From JAZRPG01 sp045649105 (GTDB lineage Bacteria > Bacillota > Clostridia > Oscillospirales > JAAYXM01): 17,771 bases of DNA. Positions 6,535-13,665 of this stretch are shown here, piece by piece. The notes beneath the pieces are model-generated. The model saw nothing but the letters and a program-made list of their open reading frames with translations, did not search any database and was not told where the DNA came from. The stretch is taken from the NCBI GenBank assembly GCA_045649105.1, contig JAZRPG010000003.1, positions 1 to 17,771 on the forward strand, in the 5' to 3' direction. A program made the position numbers and the translations under genes. How positions within the stretch are numbered: the first letter of the stretch is position 1; every line of letters starts with the position of its first letter.

Positions 6535-6968
6535 ATGTATTTTGAAGAATTTGTTTTAGGCTCAAAGAAGCAGATTGAGCCTGCAATTATACATAAGGGC
6601 GATATGCTTGACTTTGCAAATAAATATGACACGATTCCCCTTCATACTGATGAAGAATATGCAAAGTCAACTATTTTCGGTAAGCTCATTGCGCCGGGAG
6701 TTATGTCGTTTATGTCGGTCTGGCGAAATATCTTGAAAACGATTTAGCAGGTGACGAGCTTCTCGCAGGTAAATCCACCAAAATAGAATGGATGAAGCCT
6801 GTGTTTGCAGAAGATGTCCTTTCGAGCACCTGCACGGTATCTAACCTTACAAAGAGGAATGAAAAGAACGGTCTTGTGGAGCTTACGTTTGAAGTGTTTA
6901 ACCAGAACGGAGAACTTCTTCTCACTGATGTTACCGAAATGATTGTGAAATGTAAGCCTGTAAAATAG
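6535..6968 (+). pseudogene. MaoC-like (R)-enoyl-CoA hydratase, single-base frameshift
   Basis: ATG 6535 follows GAGGA by seven bases. The first frame gives a hot-dog-fold MaoC N-terminus with the hydratase-2 signature region (DFANKYDTIPLHTDEEYAKS, then GKLIAPGVM), up to SVW. It then stops at 6745-6747. The -1 frame resumes at once with AKYLENDLAGDELLAGKS and runs to TAG 6966-6968, a complete MaoC C-terminal half of about 81 residues. The break is explained by one missing G at about 6721-6725: TGGCGAAA where TGG-GCG-AAA is expected. Joined, the protein would be about 144 residues, normal for a single MaoC domain that hydrates enoyl-CoA thioesters. With only one lesion and otherwise intact sequence, this is a very recent mutation or a sequencing error. 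The gene has its own promoter and terminator. Confidence 0.88.
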
Positions 6969-6992
6969 AATCATATTTTCCGTATAAGCAAA

Positions 6993-7022
6993 GGAGACAG
7001 AACATTGATTGGTTCTGTCTCC
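6993..7022. terminator. Bidirectional terminator between the hydratase and ACT-hydrolase genes
   Basis: GGAGACAGAAC (6993-7003) and GTTCTGTCTCC (7012-7022) form a perfect 11-bp stem with an eight-base loop. It lies between two convergent genes (stops at 6968 and 7040). The T tracts are imperfect on both sides (GTTGCTCTTT and TTTGCTTAT). Confidence 0.75.
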
Positions 7023-7039
7023 GTTGCTCTTTATGTTTC

Positions 7040-8476
7040 CTATGAATTAACTGAATAATCCTTTTTAAACCCGTGAGCACCAAATATCTGCCACTTTCCG
7101 ACACCGAGTCTTTGCATAATAGCTTTTCTTTCTTCCAAGCACAGCTTTGAGTCAGTATCGACGGAGGTCATAAGTATCGGTGCATACTGATTGTATTCTG
7201 CCTGCTCTGCCGTAAGTCCGTGAGTGTTGATATAAATATCACCTGTGATTGCAATATGATTCCCGTAATCTATCAGCACAATCTCGCCGGGCAGATGACC
7301 GCCTTTGCCTTCATACACTTCAAAGTGCAGTTCTCCGAAATTGAAGAAGCCAATCTGTGTAAGCGGTTCTGTCGGATTTTCAGTATCATTCCATAATGCG
7401 GTTATCTTATCCGGATTTACCGCTTTGTATGATGTGAGAGTTTTGCAAATGCTTATATAAGGCTTGTGAAGAGGATTTGATTCTCTGTATCCGTCCTTGC
7501 CCTCATATTCATTTGCAAGACAATTTAATGTTTTTGCGCTTGCAATCACCTTATCAAACATTGGGAGAAGACCGCAGTGGTCAACATCTGCATGAGTTAC
7601 GAGGATTGTCTTTTCCATTGTATCAAACTCAGGAAATATCTTTTTGAAAACCTTAAGCATTTCATCGGTGTAGCAAGCGTATCCACTATCAACAAACAAT
7701 ACCTTCTCATTGCTTTTTATGATGATGGTATTGCTTCCGCAGGGTGGCTCAATAAGAGTTATTTCCGTATTGTCCGTTACCTTGTGAGTGCTTATTCTGG
7801 GATTGAAATTATTTCCTTTTGATGCACCTAAAAGCTCTGCGAATTTACTGATACTGTCAAAGGTACGATACGGTGACAACCCTTGCTCATCAAGTGTCTG
7901 CATTGCAAGATTTACATGCACCAAAAGGTCTCGGCTCACTTCTTCCGAAAGCCCCATTGTCTGCGACAGACCTAAAACATAGGTATTATAGAAAATACTG
8001 TTGTCATAAACCTTTTCAGAGCTGTTATAATCTATCACACGAACCTTGCAAAGCTTTTCGGCTTCTTTTAAGAATTTCGAAATCTCATCAAAGTCCTCGA
8101 CATAGAGTCCCATTTTGAAAAACTGATAATCTGTTCCGTTTTCCTGTGAACTGATGTAGGAAATATTAAAGTTAAATTCGCTTATCAGCTCAAGCACATT
8201 AGTTACGCTTCCCGGAACATCGGAAAGGCAGAATTCTATCAAAACAACACTTGTTTTATTCGCACCCATTTGCAGATAACCGATTTTTTTAAGCTCGGTA
8301 TCTGCTTTCTTTAATTGCTCCTCTGTACCTTCTGCATCAATAAACAAGGTGTGTGAATCAACCGCTTTGTTGTAACTTACGCGGGTAATGTTTATTCCGA
8401 GGAGAGAAAAACATTTGCTTGCTTTCAAGAATGCTCCGATATGATTAGGCATAGAGGTCACATAGGTCTTTTTCAC
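7040..8476 (-). CDS. ACT-ACT-metallo-beta-lactamase-fold fusion protein
   Basis: This is a 478-residue protein. Residues about 3-70 and 76-150 are two ACT domains (TSMPNHIGAFLKA and EFCLSDVPGSVTNVLELIS). About 155-230 is a helical linker, and about 235-478 is a metallo-beta-lactamase fold. The metal motif reads THADVDHCG (294-302), so the second histidine of the usual HxHxDH is Asp297. Further candidate ligands are His394 (GGHLPGE), Asp413 (TGD) and His468 (GAHG). A hydrolase or oxidoreductase whose activity is set by an amino acid is a reasonable inference, but the substrate is unknown. I choose GTG 8474-8476 because GAGGTGAT lies just upstream and the ACT domain starts there. An upstream ATG at 8530 has no ribosome binding site, and its extra codons overlap a ghost of an older gene. 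No clear promoter was found; TTGACA at 8574-8579 has a poor -10. Confidence 0.85.
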   Translation of the reverse strand: MKKTYVTSMPNHIGAFLKASKCFSLLGINITRVSYNKAVDSHTLFIDAEGTEEQLKKADTELKKIGYLQMGANKTSVVLIEFCLSDVPGSVTNVLELISEFNFNISYISSQENGTDYQFFKMGLYVEDFDEISKFLKEAEKLCKVRVIDYNSSEKVYDNSIFYNTYVLGLSQTMGLSEEVSRDLLVHVNLAMQTLDEQGLSPYRTFDSISKFAELLGASKGNNFNPRISTHKVTDNTEITLIEPPCGSNTIIIKSNEKVLFVDSGYACYTDEMLKVFKKIFPEFDTMEKTILVTHADVDHCGLLPMFDKVIASAKTLNCLANEYEGKDGYRESNPLHKPYISICKTLTSYKAVNPDKITALWNDTENPTEPLTQIGFFNFGELHFEVYEGKGGHLPGEIVLIDYGNHIAITGDIYINTHGLTAEQAEYNQYAPILMTSVDTDSKLCLEERKAIMQRLGVGKWQIFGAHGFKKDYSVNS

Positions 8477-8481
8477 GTAAA

Positions 8482-8577
8482 TCACCTCGTATATATGCTT
8501 TGTATCGAGTTGTTTACCGAGTTTCTCCATATCACTTTACGGAGTTCAACACGCCTTACCTTACCGCTGGTTGTTTG
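8482..8577 (-). pseudogene. Leftover C-terminus of a lost acyl-CoA ligase
   Basis: A 31-codon open stretch on the minus strand begins QTTSGKVRRVELRKVIW and ends at TGA 8482-8484, inside the ribosome binding site of the ACT-hydrolase gene. TTSGKVRRVELRK is the characteristic last motif of AMP-forming acyl-CoA ligases, with the catalytic lysine in SGK. A stop (8578-8580) lies directly upstream. Just before it another frame reads YFDKQP, close to the FxDxLPK that normally precedes this motif. No further ligase sequence was found up to 8727. It looks like the tail of a deleted ligase gene that once preceded the hydrolase in one operon. It does not continue the intact ligase that ends at 8728, which has its own complete C-terminus. 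Confidence 0.6.
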
Positions 8578-8626
8578 TCAAAGTAGATACTGTACCGTCA
8601 AGCAGAGCTGAGACCTTTATAAAAAT

Positions 8627-8639
8627 TGGCAGGTTGCCA
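8627..8639 (-). terminator. Possible weak terminator after the TIM-barrel/ligase fusion
   Basis: On the minus strand TGGCA-ACC-TGCCA forms a 5-bp stem followed by ATTTTTAT, about 90 bases after the fusion gene's stop. The stem is short, so this is only a candidate. Confidence 0.3.
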
Positions 8640-8727
8640 TTGCCGCCTTCTGTGCAATTTTATCAGGGTATATATGGCACGTGGGCTTATAGTTTCTCAT
8701 TGTGTTCGTGCATTTCAGAAGTGCCGT

Positions 8728-11187
8728 TTATTTTTTCAAACCTAACTTTTTGGCGGATTCATCACGCATTTTGTATTTAAGGATTTTTCCTGCCGCATTC
8801 ATCGGGAATTCGTCAACAAACATAAAGTATCTCGGCACTTTATGTCGCGCGATGGAAGCATTGCCGAACTCTTTCATTTCGTTTTCATCAGATGTTTCGC
8901 CCTTATGAAGAATAACCCAGGCGCAGCATTCCTCGCCGTATCTTTCATCGGGAACGCCAACAATCTGAACATCGCGGATTTTCGGATTTGTAAGGTAAAA
9001 CTCCTCGATTTCGCGTGGGTAGAGGTTTTCGCCGCCGCGGATAATCATATCCTTTAATCTTCCTGTTACCTTGTAGTATCCGTCAGGTGTCCGCATGCAA
9101 ATATCGCCTGAATGGAGCCAGCCTTCATTGTCGATTGCCTGGGCGGTTGCTTCGGGCATTTTGTAGTAGCCCTTCATGATGTTAAAGCCACGGGCAACAA
9201 ATTCGCCGCTTTCGCTGTCGGGAAGTTCTGCACCTGTTTCAGGGTCAATAATTTTGCATTCAACACCGGGGAAAGCGCTTCCGACGGTTTCAACTCTGTG
9301 GTCAAGGTCCTCGTTCACTTCGCCCATAGTGCAGCCGGGAGAAGCCTCTGTCTGGCCGTAAACAGAGATGATTTCACGCATATTCATTTCAACGGAGGCA
9401 CGGCGCATCAAATCTGCCGGGCAGTTTGCACCTGCCATAATTCCCGTTCTCATATGTGAGAAATCTGTTTTCGCAAAATCAGCGTGATTGAACATGGCGA
9501 TAAACATTGTGGGAACACCGTTAAAACACGTAATTTTTTCATCGTTCACACAAGCGAGTGAAGATTTTGGCGAGAAATACGGAATGGGACAGAGAGTTCC
9601 GCCGTGTGTCATCGTAGATGTCATTGAAAGCACCATTCCGAAGCAATGGAACATAGGCACCTGAATCATCATGCGGTCTGCCGTTGATAAATCCATTCTG
9701 TCACCGATGGTCTTACCGTTGTTGACGATATTTCTGTGTGTGAGCATAACACCTTTCGGAAAACCTGTCGTTCCGGATGTGTACTGCATGTTACAGACAT
9801 CATCAGGCTTGACAAGGGATGCACGGCGCCTTACCTCTTCGCGGGGGACAAGAGAAGAACGGGAAAGCATCTCGTCCCAGGTAAGACAGCCCTGCATTGA
9901 AAATCCTACTGTAACAACATTTCTGAGGAACGGAAGTTTTTTTGAATACAACGGCTTGCCGGGCTCTAAGTCTGAAAGCTCAGGGCAAAGCTCCTCGATT
10001 ATTTTTTTGTAGTTTATATCTTTGCAGAACTCAATCATAACAAGAGTGTGCGTGTCAGACTGCTTGAGCAAATATTCAATTTCGTGAATCTTATAAGCGG
10101 TATTGACAGTCACCAGGACTGCGCCTATTTTCGTTGTTGCCCAGAATGTGATGAACCATTCGGGGACGTTCGTTGCCCATACTGCAACATGGTCTCCGGC
10201 TTTTACGCCTAATGAGATAAGCGCTGCGGCGCATTCGTCAACATCACGCCTGAACTGCTCATATGTCCTTGTATAATCGAGCGTAGGATACTTGAAAGCA
10301 TACTGATCAGGGTAGTTTTCTGCCATAGTATCAAGTACATCAGAGAATGTTGCATCAATAACATCATACTTTTTCCATATGAATGTGCCTGTTTTATCCC
10401 TGTTATAGTATGCTTTGTCAAAGGATTTTTTCTCGCGGTTGAACTGTGAAATGTAATTTGCAAAGTGGGTTAAAACAATATCCGCATCATTGATTTCCTC
10501 ATTCCAGGCAGCGCATATATATCCTTCGTAATTAAGAGATGAAAGAGCGCCTATAAGCTTTGCTACATCAAGCTCTCCCTCACCAATCAGAACCGTTTTC
10601 CCGTCTTTCATATCACCGAGACGGACATACTTTATGTATGCGCCCAGAGTTTTGATTGTTGCATCTGATGTTTCGCCCGCATCAAAATGCGTGCCTCGCA
10701 CATTCCAAGATGCGCCGATTGCGGCAGAGGAAAAGTGATTGATTATGTCGATTACATTTTCTGTGTTTGCCAAAGCTCCGACAGTTTCAAACAAAATGCT
10801 GACATCTGTATTTTCGGCCTTCTTTATGGCAGCAGAAAGCTTTTTATCCAAAGCATCAAACGAAACCTTATTATCGATGCGTACAATGACATTGGAAATT
10901 CCTGACGCCAGCGCCATATCCACATATTTAACTACCAGGTCGGCAGTTGTATCATCAGCATCAATGCTGTCAGGCATACGAAGCGCCGAAACTGCAAGAT
11001 TTCTGTTTATGAGCTTTCTCTTTGCATCAGCAGTGCGGTCACGCCTTAATATACTGTCGTGATGGGCGCCTCTTTCCTTTATTGCATCATATATTTCAAA
11101 GCCTTCAAATCCGTAATCGAAGGCGTAGCGGCAGGTATCAAGAAAGGTCGCACGGCTTACATTCTTGGTTGAAAATACTATTTTCAT
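8728..11187 (-). CDS. Fusion of a xylose-isomerase-like TIM barrel with an AMP-forming acyl-CoA ligase
   Basis: This is an 819-residue protein. Residues about 1-250 form an AP-endonuclease-2/sugar-epimerase-type TIM barrel. Residues about 270-819 form a full acyl-CoA synthetase with YTSGTTGFPKG (469-479), YGQTE (610-614), GRLKDMIIRGGENLYPREIE (709-728) and the catalytic lysine in NAAGK (801). The ligase half should make an acyl-adenylate and then an acyl-CoA. In the barrel, Glu134 (FET) and Glu203-205 (GEGE) remain. However, the usual Asp and His metal positions appear changed (WNVRG at 161-165, VRLGD at 188-192), so sugar isomerisation is doubtful. ATG 11187 is chosen because GAGGAGG lies six bases upstream, within the last codons of the preceding gene, whose stop is one base away. 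Translation is therefore probably coupled to the LeuA-like gene. Substrate is unknown. Confidence 0.88.
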   Translation of the reverse strand: MKIVFSTKNVSRATFLDTCRYAFDYGFEGFEIYDAIKERGAHHDSILRRDRTADAKRKLINRNLAVSALRMPDSIDADDTTADLVVKYVDMALASGISNVIVRIDNKVSFDALDKKLSAAIKKAENTDVSILFETVGALANTENVIDIINHFSSAAIGASWNVRGTHFDAGETSDATIKTLGAYIKYVRLGDMKDGKTVLIGEGELDVAKLIGALSSLNYEGYICAAWNEEINDADIVLTHFANYISQFNREKKSFDKAYYNRDKTGTFIWKKYDVIDATFSDVLDTMAENYPDQYAFKYPTLDYTRTYEQFRRDVDECAAALISLGVKAGDHVAVWATNVPEWFITFWATTKIGAVLVTVNTAYKIHEIEYLLKQSDTHTLVMIEFCKDINYKKIIEELCPELSDLEPGKPLYSKKLPFLRNVVTVGFSMQGCLTWDEMLSRSSLVPREEVRRRASLVKPDDVCNMQYTSGTTGFPKGVMLTHRNIVNNGKTIGDRMDLSTADRMMIQVPMFHCFGMVLSMTSTMTHGGTLCPIPYFSPKSSLACVNDEKITCFNGVPTMFIAMFNHADFAKTDFSHMRTGIMAGANCPADLMRRASVEMNMREIISVYGQTEASPGCTMGEVNEDLDHRVETVGSAFPGVECKIIDPETGAELPDSESGEFVARGFNIMKGYYKMPEATAQAIDNEGWLHSGDICMRTPDGYYKVTGRLKDMIIRGGENLYPREIEEFYLTNPKIRDVQIVGVPDERYGEECCAWVILHKGETSDENEMKEFGNASIARHKVPRYFMFVDEFPMNAAGKILKYKMRDESAKKLGLKK

Positions 11188-11188
11188 A

Positions 11189-12577
11189 TTACGCCTCCTC
11201 AAAGACTATCTTGTTAAGCGCGTTTATATATGCCCTGATGCTTGCGGCGATGATGTCGGTCGAGGTTCCGTTTCCTGAATAAAGCTTTCCGTTGTTGCGG
11301 AGTCTGACGAGAGCAGAGCCTAACGCCTCTTTACCCTCAGTTACCGACTGAACCTGAAAATCATCAAGCTCGTAGTGATGGCCTATGCACTGCTCAATTG
11401 CGCGGAAAGCAGAGTCGATGGGGCCGTCACCGCTTGCAACGCCGCAAATAATTTCATCATTGCATTTGAGCGTAACCCGGCTCATTGCGCTTGTCGCATT
11501 GCTGCTCGTTGTTGTATATGTTTCAAAGTGGTATGTTGACGGGGCCTGCATGGCAGAGCTTGCAATGAGCGCCTCAAATTCTTTCGAGCCGACAGTGCCT
11601 TTCTTTTCACACACCTGCATAAGTGCTTTATATACATTTCCGATGTCAGAGTCGGAAAGGTCATACCCTAAAACCTCTGCCGCCTGAGTAACCTGCGCCA
11701 TGGAAGAGGCAGAATCAAGCAAAATCTTTTTCTTTTCGCTTACGGTTTTTTCGTTTTCATAGCTTGCGTGGTTTATGTTTGAGAGCATATCATCAATGCT
11801 TGCATGAATTTTAGTGGTATTAAGCTCAAGCTTTGCGTCAATCTGTGAGCCGCAAGCGCTCATTGCATCTGAAAATTTTCCTGTCAGGAGAGCATCTTTG
11901 CCTGCCATGGCGCATTTGATACCGTCCGCACCCTTTGAAACAGCCGCAAACGCCGATGCGACGCCCATGCTGATACGGTCAGACACGCGGACATATACAG
12001 GAATGCTTACCGCCTCTTTAACCTTTGAAACCATATCTGCAATTTCTTCGGGAGTTGATACGCCTGCGTCATCGCAAACGGTTACAATGCTTGCGCCGTT
12101 TGCCTGAGCCTCCTTTGCGGCCGAGATGAGGAAATCAGCATCTGCTCTTGTTGCATCAAGTGCAGAAAATTCCACATCATCGCAGAATGATTTTGCTTCT
12201 TTCGTAAGCTCCGCGATTTTTTCAAGCATAGCAGCCTGTTTTACATGATATGTATATTCCATCTGAATTGTTGATACGGGAAGCTCAATCTGAAGACGGG
12301 GGCGCTTTGCGTCCTTAATGCATTCCCATACAGATGAAATGTCATCCTTGTCAAATCCGACAGGAACGGCAAGAGCGGCATTCTCCACATTCTGTGCAAT
12401 GGTTTTATATATAATCGTGTCTTCGCGGAGGTTTTTAACAGCAGATAATTCAATAGCATCTGCACCGATTGAGTCAGCGCAATTTGCTATTGCGGATTTT
12501 TCACGGAAGAGCAGTGAAACCTCACGGTCCTCTGAAAGCTTTTTGAGAGTAATGTCGATAATGTTGATTGTTCTCAT
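11189..12577 (-). CDS. 2-isopropylmalate synthase-like protein with lost catalytic residues and an intact leucine-sensing domain
   Basis: This 462-residue protein follows the LeuA layout. Residues about 1-270 align with the catalytic TIM barrel, about 275-340 with the linker subdomains, and 347-456 with the regulatory domain. Conserved stretches include TIQMEY (103-108), DDVEFSALDATRADADFL (133-150), GDGPIDSAFRAIE (383-395) and YSGNGTSTDIIAASIRAY (433-450). The TLRDGEQ motif is TLKKLSE (10-16), so the substrate arginine and metal aspartate are gone. The HCHND motif is RVSDR (197-201), so both metal histidines are gone. The GERAGN loop is also absent. Normal isopropylmalate synthesis is unlikely. 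The leucine-binding fold looks intact, which suggests a leucine sensor or scaffold. AAAGGAG precedes ATG 12577 by about nine bases. It is the first gene after a Leu-type T-box and is tightly coupled to the TIM-barrel/ligase gene. Confidence 0.88.
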   Translation of the reverse strand: MRTINIIDITLKKLSEDREVSLLFREKSAIANCADSIGADAIELSAVKNLREDTIIYKTIAQNVENAALAVPVGFDKDDISSVWECIKDAKRPRLQIELPVSTIQMEYTYHVKQAAMLEKIAELTKEAKSFCDDVEFSALDATRADADFLISAAKEAQANGASIVTVCDDAGVSTPEEIADMVSKVKEAVSIPVYVRVSDRISMGVASAFAAVSKGADGIKCAMAGKDALLTGKFSDAMSACGSQIDAKLELNTTKIHASIDDMLSNINHASYENEKTVSEKKKILLDSASSMAQVTQAAEVLGYDLSDSDIGNVYKALMQVCEKKGTVGSKEFEALIASSAMQAPSTYHFETYTTTSSNATSAMSRVTLKCNDEIICGVASGDGPIDSAFRAIEQCIGHHYELDDFQVQSVTEGKEALGSALVRLRNNGKLYSGNGTSTDIIAASIRAYINALNKIVFEEA

Positions 12578-12626
12578 TTTTGAAAACTCCTTTCAAGATA
12601 AAAACATAAAACAGCATTTTGCTAAC

Positions 12627-12902
12627 AAAAAAACGTTTCCATCTCTTTGTTAGTTTAAAGAGACGAAAACGTTGAATCCGTAGTTTCCGCGGTACCACTC
12701 TTCTTCATCCGAAAAGGATGCACTTTAGATGCCGACACATCTTAACTCTGTTACGGGAGTCCCCGTCTGCCCCTACTGTAAGTTCACGGCAGCCGCTCCG
12801 CGGTGAGTTCAGCAAAGTTTTACCAATGTCTCGCACCACACGACATCTCTCTCCGGGTAAAAGGCTTTTGCCTACTGTTCCGCATCTCAGCGTTTGAAAT
12901 TA
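12627..12902 (-). ncRNA. T-box riboswitch, candidate leucine specifier, upstream of the LeuA-like gene
   Basis: On the minus strand the T-box core GAGTGGTACCGCGGAA lies at 12685-12700. A long terminator stem follows (12657-12673 with 12632-12648, 17 positions with a few mismatches), then a run of Ts (12627-12633). Stem I shows the AGTA turn and a specifier loop GAA-CTC-A at 12804-12810, with CTC (Leu) at 12805-12807. This arrangement is common in leucine T-boxes. Uncharged tRNA-Leu should allow readthrough into the LeuA-like and TIM-barrel/ligase genes. The T-box call is secure and the Leu specifier is likely. This leader accounts for the long gap between 12578 and 12962. Confidence 0.95.
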
Positions 12903-12908
12903 AAATGC

Positions 12909-12937
12909 ATTTTATCATATAGAGCTTGATTTGTCAA
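12909..12937 (-). promoter_or_regulatory. Promoter of the leucine T-box operon
   Basis: On the minus strand TTGACA (12932-12937) and TAAAAT (12909-12914) are separated by exactly 17 bases. The transcript start is near 12902. No convincing terminator was seen between the upstream phosphatase gene (stop at 12963) and this promoter, so some readthrough is possible. Confidence 0.85.
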
Positions 12938-12962
12938 GACTTTTTGGAAAAAACTTTGAAAT

Positions 12963-13622
12963 CTATTTAATGCCCGTAATAAGCTCTACCATTTCGCGCG
13001 GTGTGTGCGCAATTTCGGTTGCGCCGAGGGAGATTAAAACGTCCTCATCGCGAAATCCCCAGGAAACGCCGACGAAGCGGCAGTTTGAATTTTTTGCGCA
13101 CTCTACGTCCACCTCGGAATCGCCGATATATATGGCTTCATCTGCTGTTGCACCGAGAAGCGCGAGCGCTTTGTTAACCATATCGGGAGCAGGCTTTCTC
13201 GGAAGGTCAGGCGTGTTGCCGATTGCAACAGACATATATTTTTCGAAAAAGTGTTTATTAAGACCGAGGACCGCATCCTCATGCTTGTTGGACACAATTG
13301 CCATTTTATATCCCGCATCGGAAAGCTGTGAAAGAGCTTCGATGATACCGCGATACGGCGCCGTTTTATTCGACTTGTTAATCTCGTAATACTCGCGGAA
13401 AATTCTGAGACATTCCTCAAATGCCTCCTCGCCGCAATTTTCGGGAAGTGCGCGGCTGATAAGGTTGTGCACGCCGCAACCGACAATGCTTCTGATTTTC
13501 TTTTCGGTATGTATGGGGAAGCCGAGCTTTCCGAGTGCATGGTTGACGGCATCGGTAAGGTCTGAGAGTGTATCGAGAATTGTTCCGTCAAGGTCAAATA
13601 TAAGTGCTTTTGTCGTATTCAT
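12963..13622 (-). CDS. gph: HAD phosphatase, phosphoglycolate phosphatase-like
   Basis: This 219-residue HAD-superfamily hydrolase has all four motifs: FDLDGT with nucleophile Asp10 and acid Asp12, VSNK with Ser111, Lys143 in PRKPAPD, and IGDSEVD with Asp168 and Asp172. A helical cap lies between motifs I and II, as in Gph/PGP enzymes. It removes phosphate from small molecules such as 2-phosphoglycolate. The exact substrate cannot be read from sequence. ATG 13622 is chosen over a longer reading because GGAG lies nine bases upstream and the conserved strand starts directly after it. It is the last gene of the run that starts with YitT and lies 43 bases after nth. Confidence 0.85.
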   Translation of the reverse strand: MNTTKALIFDLDGTILDTLSDLTDAVNHALGKLGFPIHTEKKIRSIVGCGVHNLISRALPENCGEEAFEECLRIFREYYEINKSNKTAPYRGIIEALSQLSDAGYKMAIVSNKHEDAVLGLNKHFFEKYMSVAIGNTPDLPRKPAPDMVNKALALLGATADEAIYIGDSEVDVECAKNSNCRFVGVSWGFRDEDVLISLGATEIAHTPREMVELITGIK

Positions 13623-13665
13623 CTTTAAAAACTCCATGTATCTTTTTGAGTATATAGCTTCGTAA

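Noticed and set aside
8477..8530. Upstream ATG of the ACT-hydrolase (18 extra codons)
   Set aside because: There is no ribosome binding site before it, while GAGGTGAT precedes GTG 8474-8476, and the bases belong to the ligase remnant.
8571..8780. Open frame of 69 codons on the plus strand in the gap before the ACT-hydrolase
   Set aside because: It overlaps the end of the ligase fusion on the other strand and lacks a ribosome binding site. The ligase remnant on the minus strand explains part of the region better.
12931..13389. Open frame of 152 codons on the plus strand
   Set aside because: It is antisense to the Gph-like phosphatase, whose HAD motifs are complete on the other strand.
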